Shown: positions 11,930 through 24,737 of the stretch, piece by piece
Position numbering within the stretch: the first letter of the stretch is position 1
Layout: each line of letters starts with the position of its first letter
Source: Amblyornis subalaris
Lineage: Eukaryota; Chordata; Aves; Passeriformes; Ptilonorhynchidae
DNA length: 64,000 bases
Assembly (NCBI GenBank): GCA_018881555.1
Contig: JACAXG010000028.1
Span: 2,345,143-2,409,142 of the forward strand
Reading direction: 5' to 3'
Program-made: the position numbers and the translations under genes
Notes under the pieces: model-generated
The model's database searches: none
What the model saw: only the letters and a program-made list of their open reading frames with translations
What the model was told of the DNA's origin: nothing

Positions 11930-12430
11930 AGTGGGTATTTATTATGCTGATTCCTCAGAACGCGAGGGCTTAACTGCAAATTACAATCAATAGCCCCAAT
12001 CCCCTCGGGGCAGGTTCATCATTTAGCAGGCGCAACCAGAGGAATTCAAAACTATTTGCCAGCCATAAATCCTCCTCTCCGCAGCCTCCCCAGCCGGCTC
12101 CGCGCCACTCGCGATGGCTGGCTGGGGTGACCCTTGTCAGCGTTTGAGACAATTAAGCTGTCACTGCGGATCGTGACTCTTATATACGGCCCTGAGCAGC
12201 ACTTTGAGATGTCACCGTGATGGGGTGAGGGGAGCCGGCTGAGGCGAGCCCGCCGCAGCAACCGTCTCTCATTGAATTAAATGAATGTATTTGGAGGCAG
12301 AGTCGCTTTTTATTACCTTGCAAACGATTCCTGACTAAATTAAATTATAAGAGGAGTGTTCAGCCAATCAAACCTGCTTGATTGCCTGGAACAGGCATTT
12401 TAAACAGAGCACGCCTTGAGCTGTCGCTGT
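11930..12430. promoter_or_regulatory. Candidate conserved noncoding element
   Basis: This AT-rich, repeat-free block sits between GC-rich flanks. It contains many TAAT/ATTA homeodomain-like cores, a CCAATCAAA stretch and no long ORF. Such composition is typical of vertebrate developmental enhancers, but conservation cannot be judged from one sequence. Confidence 0.3.
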
Positions 12431-12854
12431 TCCAGCGCTAGATGGAGGGTGGCTGATGGGCTGTGGTGAAGCTGATCCACCCTGCTCCACACCTGGAGCG
12501 CTGCACGGCTGTGCTCAGGCAGGGGAACGGCCCCGGGGATGGGGCAGGATGAGCACAGCCCTCTGGGAACAGCATGAATGAACCTGGAGCCGGCTGGAAG
12601 AGCAGGGGAGTGGCAGGAGCTGCGGCACAGAGCACCAGCAGGGCTGCTGGGGGCGGCTTTCTCCGAGCATCATCCAGCCGAGGCCTTCTTCCTACAGCAG
12701 AGAAATGCAGGATGCTGCTCTTTTGGAGGCAAATCCACAGCTCCTGCCTGCACCTCTTGGAGGGGAGAGCCCTTCTCCAAACACGCAGCAAGGAGACTGA
12801 TCACATCTCCCTTCAGCAGCTCCCCCACAGAGCTTATGGGGGGTTCTGGTCAAT

Positions 12855-13210
12855 GCATAGAATCCCAGAACAGTTTGAGTTGGAAGAGAGCTTAAAGCTC
12901 ATCTTGTTCCACCCCCTGCCAGGGGCAGGGACACCTGCCACTAGACCTGGTTGCTCCAAACTCCATCCTTGAACACTTCCAGGGATGGGCCAGCCACAGC
13001 TTCTCTGGGCAGCCTGTGCCAGGGCCTCACCACCCTCCCAGGGAAGAATTTCCTCCTAGCACCTGATCTGTATCTCCCCTTTCAGTTTAAAACCATTCCT
13101 CCCTTTCCTGTCACTGCATGCCCTTGCAAAAAGTCCCTCTCCATCTTTTTTACAAGCCCCTTTAAATACTGAAATGCTGCAAATTCCATAAACCTCAGGA
13201 GGCTCCAGTA
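12855..13210 (-). mobile_element. CR1 LINE 3' fragment
   Basis: The plus strand reads the reverse complement of the CR1 3' end: an ATAGAATCCCAGAACAG start, GAGTTGGAAGAGAGC, TCCAGGGATGGGCCAGCCAC and GGCAGCCTGTGCCAGGGCC. It is 5'-truncated and diverged, like most bird CR1 copies. Confidence 0.9.
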
Positions 13211-13269
13211 CAACCCTAAAGCTGCAGCAGATTCACCTCTCGCCCTTCGGATCTTGCCTTTTCAGGACT

Positions 13270-13620
13270 TGGAGATCTCCAGGCAAACTCACTCCAGCAC
13301 GAACTGCAACGTTTGCTGCTTTTAACAACAGTGCACAACAATTAGGGAAGCGCCTGGAAGAAGGAATACTGCAATTAAATGGTGCATTTTCAAATGCAGC
13401 TATAAACTTGCTGCCAAAAAAGCTACTCTCTGAAAAAAGAAGTTGGCTTCTTCTAGCTTAACTATTTTTACTTCACTCCCATTCCAATTTTAATCATGTA
13501 TCTGTTCATTTTGAACAGGATACAATGCCTATTTTCCTAAATGGAGCTAATTAGGCAGAGGAGGTTTTAACAATGATATGCCAAAATCAATTTGAAACCC
13601 ACACTGAGCTAGCACCAAGT
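13270..13620. other. AT-rich single-copy intergenic stretch
   Basis: This is low-GC, repeat-free sequence with several ATTA cores and no supported ORF. It resembles the block near 12.0-12.4 kb and may also be a noncoding regulatory element. Confidence 0.2.
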
Positions 13621-14234
13621 ATCCAAGGACAGGTTTTAGCAGGTAACACTGTGTATTTCAGCCTCACACCAAGCACCCCCCCAGCTCCCAGCACTACCTG
13701 GGCTTAGGATGAAGCCCTGTCAGCAGTTCTGGTTGCCCGGCTCCATGCCAAGGCTTGGCAGGCTCCAGNGTTTGGATGGAAAAGTCAGAAACTCGGGGAC
13801 AAAACGAAACCAAAATTAGTCTTTGTGAGGGCAACTCTGCCTGTGCGACCTTCACGGGAAATGGGAAGGNTGAGTTAATGTGCTGGAACAGCATCCCACC
13901 CAGCTCACACCGGGAAGGGCCTGCTTTCCACTGCCAGATCAGGGATAATGTGGATAATTTGGAGCTTGTTCTCCACTCGCTGCCTCCGTGGTCAGGATTT
14001 CCTCTGCAGTCCAGCTGTGAACAAAGCCAGGAACAAGGAAGGGAACTTGAGTTCAAAGTCACCTTCTCAGCTTGGGCACAGAGTACAGTATCTATTTATC
14101 TCCCATCACCAGTCTCTTGCAGCCACTTCACCTTCTATCCCCCCTAAATCTCCTGCAACGGCATCCAGGATTCCTCAGGTGGCCGAAGGTAAAAGACAGT
14201 TAGGAAACACACCAAGCCATCTACCCACTGTTCA

Positions 14235-15459
14235 CATGAAATAACAACTTTTTATTTTCTCAAATAAAATAATCCTTCCATTTCTGCTCGATCAGGTTGT
14301 GAGGGGTGGGGAGGAGCAGGGAGGAGGGGAGGAACTCTGCTCAGACAAGTGTCACACCTGTCCTCACAGTTCTGCATCCACGGCAGACCGAACCCTTTTC
14401 CAATGAAAGAAAATAAAAGCTATTGGCAGCTCTTGATCCCAGAAGGCAAGAGCTGTCCTCTATCAGGCACTCTGAATTGTTTAGCAACAGTATTCAATGG
14501 AAAAGCAAGATTACAAAAATCCCAGATTCCTGATGAACAATANCCAGACAAGCAATGTTTAACAGGGCTGGGGTAAAACCCATGGCATGGGATGGTACCT
14601 TGAGCTTCAAAGAGCTGCGACTGGAATTTAGGGGCATGGTTGAGAAGAATCCCAACTTAGGGACTAAAGGCAGGACAACTGCTGCCCAACAAAGGAGGAA
14701 GCTCCCAAGGCAGCTCCTCGATGAGTGATATGCCAGAAGTGAATCCTCACCGCAGACTACGGCTCTTGGATCGTACCCGACTGCGGCCTGGCCAGGTTAA
14801 TCGTCCATTAACTGTTTAATTTCTCATCTCTCAGTACCAGTTGGACCAGGATGTCCTACAAACCCCACTGCAGGGCTAAGGAGAGGCACAGAGTGCCAGA
14901 TTTTAATGTTAATTGAGGTGGGACTGTTATAAATTGGGGTTGTCTCAGCTGCAGAGACGTGTCCAGCGAGCAGGGGAGGGAGAACTTTGATTCTGTTTCA
15001 GATCAATACTTAAATTAAGTGAATGGATAAGCAGCAAAGCATCAGCAATGTTCTCTCAGCCCAAAGCACAGGGCCAGATTTGTTCACACAAACCCAAACA
15101 CTTCCCACTGGGAATGCACATGGATCCATGTGCAAACCACANGAGGGGCAGGACACTGCTGGCTGTGGAACTGTGTCCTAGAAGAACTGGCTCCTTTCAA
15201 ATTTTTAAGAAACATTACTTGGCCTGAAATGCTGCAAGATGGACACCCATCTTCCCCATCCCCACCTGCAAGCACAGTAGCCTCATTTTCTGCCTCTCTC
15301 CAAGAGAAGGAGCTTCACAGAAGCTTTCTTGGCTCTGGAACACATCTCCCTTTTTCTTTTTCTTTATTTTTTTTTTCTTTTTTTTTGTGTGTGTTTTGTT
15401 TTGTTTTCACGTGGTCAGTTCCAATTGCAGTGATTAAAGACAAGGCCAGGCACCAGCAG
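14235..15459 (-). other. DRG2: DRG2 3' untranslated region (inferred)
   Basis: Sequence downstream of the DRG2 stop has no ORF and reaches a minus-strand AATAAA at 14251-14256, which would put cleavage near 14235. A T-rich tract (A-rich in the transcript) lies at 15345-15410. The end point is inferred from the signal only. Confidence 0.55.
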
Positions 15460-18400
15460 TTACTTCTTTACAATCTGAATGACATCTTCATGCTCCATCA
15501 TATGGGTTAAGCCCACTCTTTGAGGGCTGTACTTTGTGCTTGTCCCCTTTAAAGCAAAAAATGGGGAGAAGGGTTAGGAGGAGACCAGTCAGAGACACCT
15601 GGGGACAGGGATTCCAGTANCTGTCAAACACTTACCCACACCAAGGCATATTTGAACTGGCTGGCTAATGATCTGTGAATCCGATGGCACTGCAAGACAG
15701 ACAGGCAGAAGTTGAAATATTTAAATGGCACCACTTTGCAAACAACTTTTTCAACATCCAGGAATGAAAAGAAACTCAAGTCTATGCCAGAAATCACAAT
15801 AAAGNCTTTAGGAGCCAGCTGGCATCAATTGAAACAATACAGAACAGACAAAGGAATCATCAGCCCACAGAAAGCCCCATTTCATTGCTTCCACGTGATT
15901 CTTCACTGGGCTGCATTAAATAATTATTGTTTAAACCTTTTATAACAGCTGTGAAAGAAACCTGAGGCAGATAAAAGCAGTAAAGGCAACAAAAGGAGAA
16001 GCCCAACTAAACACTGACATGTCCTGAGCTTTATGAAGCACAAATCACAGCAGGTCCAGGAGGAACTGCCTTCTGCACACAGGGAAATGTAAAAGATGCA
16101 GAAAAATTACCACATGTTCCACAGAGGCCCCTTTCCGTAGAATAATGGCATCTGTAAAGTCTGGTCTCTCTGTGGAGAAGCAGAAGGGGGGGAAAAATCA
16201 TTGGATTTCTATCAAGTGTGTTCTAAAATGCTGACAACACCTCACATCACCTTGTGCTTACTACTCCCAAATTCCTCCTTCCTGCTCCCAGACAGAACAA
16301 GGATCCAGTACCTGAACACATCAAATCAGCCCTCCACTACCCACAGGTGCAATTACCCACTCCACACAGTCAGCAGCTTCCTCACAACCCACCTGATCCA
16401 ACTCCATCCCAAATATTTGACTTACAGGAAACAAAACCACCCAAGTCAAAACACACCTGCTCAAGGAAAACAGACCCCCAAGATTTCAGAGCTTAACAAG
16501 CTCAGAGAAAGTTCATTGATCTCCTCACATCCACCCAAGTTCAGCTGTTCACAACCAAACGGAACAAGTTATAGCCATGCCTTCATCACTGGGAGAAGCT
16601 GCAAGCAGGTTATAAAGCAAAAGGAGGATCAAAGGCACTCCCAAGGGCATGGGAATCACCAAATTTCTTGCAGTAGGAACAGGAAACTNCTTCTGGGTTG
16701 TGATGGGCTGAACAGTTCATCACAGTGTGAATAACAAGGAAAAAACCTGTGAACTTGCACNCTTTATTCCCTTATATCGTGCGAAGACTTATGAAAATTC
16801 AGCTCTTGTAAAATACAACAGGAGGGCNGTGGTGAGATCCACGTATGGCAGGATCAGACAGAGCAGGAAGCATTTCCCAAGAGCTGAAAGATGGTTAGGG
16901 AGGGTGTAGTTCCAGCATTTTCAAGGCACCAGCCCCACTGACAGCCTGTCTGCCTTCCATGAGCNGCAGCATTTGTGCCTTTCAGCTCATGGTCACTTAC
17001 GTCCTCGTTTCTTGGTGTAGATGCAGGTAAGTGCCAGGTATTCCCAGAGCTTCTCCAGCAAGTAGTCCAGGTTCAGCTTCATGCCACAGCTGCAAAACAC
17101 CAGGAATATCTGTCTACTACTATTGTGATTTAGAGATCCAGAAGAACAAAGTGAAATGTCTTATTAAAGTGCTGGGGAATGAGAGGAAAGTCTTTGAAGA
17201 TGCCAAGAGAGGAAAAAACCAAGGTGAAGTGGCCTTAAACTGAAGGAAGGCAGGGTTAGTTCAGATATTAGGAAGAAATTCCTTACTACAAGGGTGGAGA
17301 AGCACTGGAACAGTTGCCCAGAGAAGGTGTGGCTGCCCCATCCCTGGAATTGNTCAAGACCAGGCTGGACAGGGCTTGGAGCAACCTGGGATAGTGGGGG
17401 TGGAATGNGATGAACTCTAAGGTCCCTTCCCACTGGAACCATTCCATGATTCTATGATTCCATGAAATAAATCATGCTTGCAGAAGAGTGAGCAGCTTTG
17501 AAGCAGCAAAGCCCCAACAGACGTATCAGCACTTCTAAGGAAACAAGTCAGACTGATTGACTCTGACCTGCAGACAGCAGGAGGAAGCCAAGCTGCCTGC
17601 CTCTCCAGGGGAAGGAAACCTGGAAAAAGCTCCACAGCAGCTCTGCTTCTCACCCCAGCAGCCCTGGGAGAAGCCCCTTCCTGGAAGAAGCTGGAGAAAG
17701 GGGAGTGAAATGAACCCCACATCAGGCAGGCCAGCAGAAAAGGCAGCGTGACAGCTCCTACCTGATGACAACACTGTGGGGCCTCCGAGCAAGACGATCC
17801 ACTTCCTCCATGGATATCTGGTCAATCTTGTTATAAACCTAAATCAAAGGGAAAACAACACAGCCCTTAGGAAGGCAATTCAGCAACATGTAGAAACAAC
17901 AAGGTAGTTCTAGCACCTGAAACAGAAACGCAGATCCTGTCAGAGGATAAGCCAAGGCTCTCAGTAAAACAAACTATTAAAATTCAGAACCCTGAATATA
18001 AATTTTGGCCTTTCAAAATTCTCCCTTTGGGATGACTTGAACACGTTCTCCAGTGTCTTTGATTTCATACAGACCCAGTGGCTACAAACAGAGCCCTAAA
18101 GGGACCTCTGGCACACAAGGGACCGGCAGTGAAAAGCCAAGCACGGAGCTGGCAGCAGGGGAATCGGAGNCTCCACACGTGGGAGCAAATCCCCAGCACC
18201 AAGATTGGCAGCTCTGCTGCTCCAGGGCAGCACCAGCCACAAGAGGGCCCAGGGAACACGCACAGCACAGCTGCACATCCAAAGCCTATAAAAAACTCCC
18301 TGTTGAGCTGTTTTCCACCTCTTAAACCCCAAATCGTTACTGTTTTAGGAACCAGGAACAAGGGCATGGAGTAATAGGACAACGGGGAATGGCTTTAAAT

Positions 18401-21400
18401 TGAGAGGGCAGGGTTAGTTGGGATGTTGGGAAGAAATGCTTCCCTGTGAGGGTGGGGAGGCCCTGGCACAGGTTNCCCAGAGAAGCTGTGGCTGCCCCAT
18501 NCCTGGAAGTGTTCAAGGCCAGGCTGGATGGGGCTTGAAGCAACTTGGGATAGTGGAAGGTGTCCCTGCCCATGGCAGGAGGTGAAACGAGACAGTCTTT
18601 AACGTCCCTTCCAACCCAAACCATTTTGTGATTCTGCAAAGATCCAATGTTTCCTCTGGCACAGAAAGGAGATTCTGGATGTGACAGAAGCCAGGCTGGC
18701 CAGGATACTCACGTAGAGGCACGGCATGTAGACCCTGTTTCCTACAATCACATCAATGAACTCATCAGGGGAACAATCCTCTCTGAACAAGACCTCGGCG
18801 TTGAAGATTTCTGAGGTGGACACTGTCAAGGCCCAAATCCCAACACACCACAGGGGCTGAGCTCCCTTGTGTCAGCCTCTTGCCAACCAGACAGCACCAA
18901 AGTGACACCAAGGTTGTCCCACAGCAGGAATCACTTNAACCATGAGCTGCTGACGGCTTAAGGGTCTCCTGTTTTAGGAAAGGATACTGTATTCATGGAG
19001 GATGAGCTGCACCAGCTTCTCAGAGCACTGAGTCAACGTGACAGTGGAGTTGAAGGAGATGCCTCCACCCTTCTTGGGCTGCAGGAGGCAAAAAGGAAAC
19101 ATAAGAACATTCTGCCAAACCCACAGCCCCCTCAGCCTGTCCACCACGAGGGGCAGCACTCAGTGAACTCAGCTTTGAGCATGCAGCCAGACACAAGTTG
19201 TGCCTGCAGGAGCTCAGGAAGCCTCACCTTGAAGTAGATATTTGGTTTGCTTTTGTTCAGCCGGATTCCCACAGATTCCAGTTCTTTCTCCAGCAAAGCC
19301 CTGCAGGGACACTGCACGTTAGCACCTCTGAGGCTGAGTGTGGGCAGGTGACACCCAAACTTTTCCTTTTTGACTCTTGTGTTGATACAGCCCTGCCATC
19401 AGCTTTCATTACAACCTAAAACCCACCTAATGCAGGTCAGAGCCTGTGGTGGAAATTCAGGCTGACATTCCCATCTCTGACAGCCATCCTATAGGAATGA
19501 CCCTTCAGTAGGATGCTTGTTATGGAGTACAACCTCCATCTCATACTCAACAGTTTAATTACCCATTCCCCAGGTGCTCTCCACAACTCCTCAGGGAGCT
19601 GGCACGTTTGCTGGGCACATGGGAAGCCCTGAGTCCNGCCCAGCCACCGTGCCCAGCACACACTCACCTCTGGACCTCACCCTTGGTGGCATCCAGCATC
19701 ATGATAACAACGTCTGCTGTCCTGGCCACAGCAATCACCTGCCGGCCTCTGCCCTTCCCTGGGGAGACAGGAGGTGGATGCACATCAGCAAGAGGAACCA
19801 GCTATGAATTCTCTGACAGAGGGGGACTCCTGCCCTGTGCAGCAGCTTGGAAGCAAGGAAAAAGATCCTGCAAAGCTGTTCTGGCTGCAATCAGCTGCTG
19901 GGGGGGCCTGGCAGCAGCTCCAGGCACCACGGAGAGCTCACCAGCGAGGAGATCAGTGCCAGAAGGTGCCTTAGGAAACACAGACACTGTTNTGGTGACC
20001 AAGGACAGGACCTGAGGGAATGGCTGGAGCTGTGTCAGAGAGTTTAGGTTGGATATTACAAAAGGCTTCTTCCCCTAGAGGGTGGTCGGGCACTGAACAG
20101 GCTCCCCAAGGAAAGGTCACAGCCCCAAGGCTGCCAGAGCTCCAGGAGATTTGGACAACACTCTTGGGCACAGGGTGGGATTGTTGGCGTGTCCTGAGCA
20201 GGGCCAGGAGTTGTGCTTAACGATCCCTGCTGGNTCCTTCCAACTCAGGATGTTCCATGACTCTATGATTTCCTAAGCTATCTTCAGACACAACCAGCCA
20301 ATGAGGACAATGACAACACAGAGAGACAAAGCCAACATCTCTTCCTAGAATCAGGAGTCATGGGAGGACTGGCAGGAACTCAGGGAATTAGTCAAACAAG
20401 GTTAGTGTTTAGCTGTAATTCCCCCTCCGCCTCTCCAGCATCTTTCTATAGATTTCCTCAGTACCACAAAACAGATGAGCCACTTAACACTCAGGCAAGG
20501 AGGTGAGAAGTGACTGGCTTGCTTTGGCTCCCACCTCCAGAAAACCATCTTTCTGCCACATATAGACTCTTCCGTGGGCTCAGGGATAGGAATCGTGCCT
20601 CACATAGGATCAAGGACTCAAAAATTTGGGAAGACAATGTGGGTTTCTTGGCCCAGGAAACCTGTGAATATCTGAGACACCCAGGGACACTACCAAGGGC
20701 AAATCCTTCCTCTACATGAACACAGATATGAGCCAACCTTGTGCTGCTCCTTCGATGATTCCAGGCAGATCCAGCAGCTGAATATTGGCTCCTTTGTACT
20801 GGAAAGGAAATGGAAGGATGGAAAGTTGAAAGCTTTTTGCAGGATACCTGAGCTGCCTCGAAAGCCCCAAGCACGTGCTGGGGGTCCAAATCCTGTGGAG
20901 AGTGGAAATGGGTGGAACTGGCAGGGCAGGGAACTCTGCACAGAGCTGATGGCTGTGTTCTGAGGCAAATTCCAGAGTGTTTGCTACAGGCTGTCTTCAG
21001 GATCACACACAGCTGTACATTAGATCCTGACCCCCTAAAGCATCCCATGAGTGCAGCTGGACAAAGCACCAGGAAAACAGCACAGCAGTCATGTTATCCA
21101 GAGTTGGTGAAATGGAAAGGAAAAACAACCCTTCCTTTCTTGGTGTAGTGAGAAAACTCAGTAATGAGCAAGTGCCACATCTCTAACTGTGATGGATCGG
21201 AACTATTCAGGTGTGCTGCAGGTCTTACAGTACCACGGAAAAACCAGAGGACTCTCATTCCTAAGATTCGCAGGGCATTGGCTGTCCAGCTGTTGCTGCA
21301 GCTCAGAGCTGTGTTTGAATGTGTTACATCAAAGTCCTTTTCACACCAATATAGCTACTTTCATTATTTAACTCCCCTTTCCATCCTGACCCACATTTCC

Positions 21401-24400
21401 TCATTACTCTTGGACACTTTTCAGTTGGATGCCCTTTATCATTTCCTTTACTGATGGATGTTTAGGCCACCACTAACAAAACCCCTCAAGGACAGGAGTA
21501 GCTGCATTTGTTTTGAAATTCATCACAGCACAGACTGCCTCTGCAAAGCTTCATTAAAAACAAATCTGTCAAGGTTTGCAGCCAGCTGGTCACTGGCACC
21601 GGCAGTGGTTATACAAAATTCATCTGAGGGTTGTTGTATTGCTCTGGTCAGTCAAAGAGCAGCACACAAATCCTGATCAGGCAGCCAATCCTGAAGAGTT
21701 ATGGAGTGTAGGGGAGTGCTACATCAGCACTCAAGACCTCCTAAAGTTTAGAGCAAAATTCAGCTTTGGAGACTTTTGGGTGTCTCTGCCCCTTAGTGGC
21801 AGCACAAGTGTGGCTGGTGCAAATGCATTTACACAGCCAGGTGTCCAGCCACTTCTGTGCCAGAGGGAGGAGAATCCCACTTACTTCTATGACTCCTGGG
21901 ATACAGGTCAGCGTGGTGAACTCGTACGATGCGGCTTCGCTGGCGGTCGAAGTCATTAAACTCAAAAACGTGGACTGAAATGCAAGAGATCAGCATCACT
22001 AGACAGGAAAATGAAAATATTCAGCAAAACAAGCAACACCAAAGTGCCCCTCAGCCTGTGGAAGTTGTGTTGTGGCTGTTCCACGCACAGGGACTGAGGT
22101 GGTGACACCAACAGAAGAAAATCCTGTACTTTCCCCTCTCCTCGGCTGTGCTGTAGCTCGGCTTGGAGCAACCTGGTCTAGTGGAAGATCTCCCTGCCCA
22201 TGGCATGGGGTTGGAGCTAGACCATCAAATCATGGAATAGTTTGGGTTGGAAGGGACTTAAAGACCATCCAGTTCCACCCCCTTTCTGTGGGCAGGGACA
22301 CCTTCCACTATCCCAGGTTGCTCCAAGCCCTGTCTGACCTGGCCTTGGACACTTCCAGGGATGGGGCAGCCATAGCTTCTCCGGGCAACCTGTGCCAGGG
22401 CCTCCCCACCCTCACAGGGAAGAATTTCTTCTATATATCTCACCTAAATTTCCCCCTTTCAGTGTGAACCCATTCCCCCTTGTCCTGTCACTACAGTTCC
22501 TGACAAAGAGTCCCTCTCCAGCTTCTTTGTAGCCTTTTCAGGTACTGGAAGGTGCCGTGAGGTCTCTACACAACCTTCTCTTCTCCAGGCTGAACAGCCC
22601 CAACTCTCTCAGCCTGTCTCCACAGGGAAAGTGCTCCAGTCCTCTCTTCAACCTCGTGGCCTTTTGCTCCAACAGTTCCATGTCCTTCTTATTTTGGGAC
22701 ACCAGAACTGTGCACAATACTCCAGGTGGGATCCCACAAGACGAGCTTTAAGCCTCCCAGCCCAAACCATTCCATGGTTCTGCGATCCCAAATCTGCTTT
22801 GCAGCCACTGCAAACCACAGTCTGCAAACACAGTGAACACAAGACACTCACTGACCTTCCCCACAGAAGGAAAACCGATCAGTGCCACCCGGGCATCTCC
22901 TGATTTCATCACATCGAAGCCCTCGCCCTTCGCGGCCGGGGATTTGGAGGGTTCCAGCAGCTGAGCTCTGTATTTTGCAAGCTTTGCCTTCAACAGGCCC
23001 AGGTGGTACTCAGTGGCTGGAATGACACAAACCCCACAGCTGGTTGGCAGAAAGTTGCTGGTAATTCACTGCTGGAAATGAGAACCTTCCTAAAAGGAAA
23101 CACTTATGGATCTTGGTCAACATCTTAATCACTGTCAGGCAAAGAGCTACATCCAGGTGATCCGTCACCTTTTGGAACCCTGGGCACTGAGAGCAAACCT
23201 TCCAGGGACCTGCACCAAGTCAGAAATTAGGGAAACAGCCAAAAAATTTCCGAGTTAAAGGAGCAAAGCAGAGGCAGAGCAGGTGCAGGAATGAAGGGTT
23301 GAAGAGAGCCAGTTCAGGAGGGAGAGACCACAACAGCCCCTCTTTACACCTGGTCACATTCAGCACTCCAAAACCACCAGATTATCTTCCCTTGCACTTG
23401 TCAACTTTTAAAGACATGTTTAACTCAGAGCTCAGCTGTGTGAAAGTACTTTATTGCCTTATTCTTAGCAAAACTCTTGAATTTACACCTGATCCAGAAA
23501 AAAAAGGAAGGCAGTTGTCTCCCTTTGTAACAGGGAAGGAAACAAAACCCGGAGCTTACAGGTTTTATTTTATTAATGTTTATTCCTATTATTTACCACA
23601 GCCTACAGCCCCAAGCAGCATCTCTGGCAAAGCCCATGGGGAGCCCCCAGGCCATTCAAACACCAGCTTGGGGACCCCTCTCAGACAGGACTTGGGGTGT
23701 CCCCCTCTCCCAGCTCTGGGGGGGCTGGGGCTGCAACACAAGGCAGGAAAGAGGGCAGTAGCCAGGAGAGGCAGCCCCACACACTCCCTCCACATCAGCC
23801 TCAGGGCTCTCCCTGCTCCCCAACACCCCGATCCAGCCCCCTGTACCCTCAGAGACCACCCAGCTTCACAAACCACCCCCTATCCTGCCTCCCCCATAGC
23901 CCTGACCGGCACCTCTTCCCATGAACCCCCTCCCAGACCCCCGCAACCCCCAGTGCCCCATAACCCATAGCCCACCTGCCCCCCCAAGCCCCCAAGTAGT
24001 TCCCAGTCCCCTCTTCCCTCAGGCCTCTCCCATTCTCTCCCCCAAACCCGACTCCCTCATAACTCACAGCCCACCTGGCCCCCAGCCCTCCCATAGCCCC
24101 CAGTCACCGCTTCCTCCGGACCCCCTCCCAGCCCCCCATAACCCCCAGTCCACCCATAACCCCCAGTCCCCTCTTTCCTCGGGCCCACCCCAGCTCCCCC
24201 ATAACTCACAGCCCACCCGTGTCCCCCCAGCCCCTCACACCCCCAGCCCCCCATAAGCCGCAGCCCAGCTGCCCGCTCCCCTCCCGGGCTCTGCCCGCCC
24301 GCTGTCCCTGGGTCCCTCAGCCCCCGCCCGGCCCCCGCACCTTTGTTCTTCTGCGTGCGAGCGATCTCCTTCTCGATCTCCGAGATCTTCTCCAGGATGC

Positions 24401-24404
24401 CCAT
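15460..24404 (-). CDS. DRG2: DRG2, developmentally regulated GTP-binding protein 2
   Basis: Thirteen exons join in phase to 1095 nt (364 aa plus stop, the same length as human DRG2): 24341-24404, 22856-23016, 21885-21974, 20738-20798, 19668-19758, 19228-19300, 18988-19078, 18713-18810, 17762-17838, 17001-17089, 16111-16169, 15636-15689 and 15460-15546. The start [17 protein letters not shown] is diagnostic. G1 is GFPSVGKS, split between exons 2 and 3; G3 is DLPG followed by [10 protein letters not shown]4 is NKID; G5 is SCGM. The C-terminal TGS domain ends in [13 protein letters not shown]2 is an Obg-family cytosolic GTPase that associates with ribosomes and is stabilised by the RWD-domain partner DFRP2/RWDD1. 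All introns are GT-AG. The gene runs in the same direction as MYO15A downstream, as in mammals. Confidence 0.97.
17200..17467 (+). mobile_element. CR1 fragment in DRG2 intron
   Basis: Sense CR1 3' end, from ACTGAAGGAAGGCAGGGTTAG through CCCATCCCTGGAATTG to the ATTCTATGATTCCATG terminus. Confidence 0.92.
18360..18643 (+). mobile_element. CR1 fragment in DRG2 intron
   Basis: Sense CR1 3' end with GGATGTTGGGAAGAAATGC, CCCTGCCCATGGCAGGAGG and the CAACCCAAACCATTTTGTG terminus, lying just outside the exon at 18713-18810. Confidence 0.92.
20015..20272 (+). mobile_element. CR1-like fragment in DRG2 intron
   Basis: Diverged sense copy with TTTAGGTTGGATATTACAAA, a CACTGAACAGGCTCCCC block and a CATGACTCTATGATTT terminus. 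It seems to be a different CR1 subfamily from the neighbours. Confidence 0.75.
22160..22795. mobile_element. Nested CR1: a minus-strand CR1 inserted inside a plus-strand CR1
   Basis: A sense CR1 piece (about 22160-22235, ending GGGTTGGAGCTAGA) and its continuation (about 22743-22795, CGAGCTTTAAG then CCCAAACCATTCCATGG) are separated by a long antisense CR1 fragment (about 22226-22740, starting AATCATGGAATAG and running into the CTTCTCTTCTCCAGGCTG region). The outer halves join into normal CR1 order, so the inner copy is the younger one. It lies in DRG2 intron 2. Confidence 0.8.
23925..24260. repeat. C-rich minisatellite-like array in DRG2 intron 1
   Basis: Irregular copies of a unit like CCCCCATAACCCCCAGTCCAC repeat through this stretch, alternating with CATAACTCACAGCCCACC. 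The transcribed RNA strand is G-rich (GGGGGTTATGGG-type units), directly downstream of DRG2 exon 1. Confidence 0.7.
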
Positions 24405-24640
24405 GGCGGGCCCCGCTCAGCGCCCGCCGGAAGCGCCGCCGGCCCGGCCGTCCGTCCCCGTCAGGCGTCCGGGCCGCGCCGCACTGCGCGCTCCGGCCGC
24501 GCCCCGAGCCCCGCGCCCCGGGTTCCGCCCGCCGCCGCCGCGGGGCACCGGGAGGGTCCCCAGGGAGGTGACCCCAGGTGGGGGGACACGGGTAGGGTGG
24601 GTGCGAGAGCTGCGGCGAAATGAGGCTATGGAGGGACATG
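24250..24640. promoter_or_regulatory. DRG2: DRG2 CpG-rich promoter region
   Basis: A dense CpG cluster surrounds the DRG2 start codon and extends upstream to about 24.6 kb, so the promoter is probably of the CpG-island type. No TATA box is obvious. The transcription start is not defined. Confidence 0.6.
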
Positions 24641-24737
24641 CTCAAAGGGAAAGGCCTCAGGAAGCAGGGGGGTGGTGTCAAGGGGAGCCCCCCCAGCGGG
24701 ACTGCCCCCATGCTGGTCCTCTAAGGCTGGATCCTGA

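Larger units (their letters stand above)
7571..14234. other. Intergenic region between DRG2 3' end and MYO15A first coding exon
   Basis: No coding exon could be supported here. The first 400 bases upstream of the MYO15A start are GC-rich and may hold its promoter or a noncoding first exon; a CAG just before the start codon could be a splice acceptor, but no partner donor was identified. The region also holds an E-box array (8342-8431), a CCACA microsatellite, one CR1 fragment near 12.9 kb, and AT-rich single-copy stretches that look like conserved noncoding DNA. Confidence 0.6.

Noticed and set aside
23299..23970. A 223-codon plus-strand ORF in DRG2 intron 1
   Set aside because: It runs into the C-rich minisatellite and is Pro/Ser/His-rich; it has no family signal and no splice partners.
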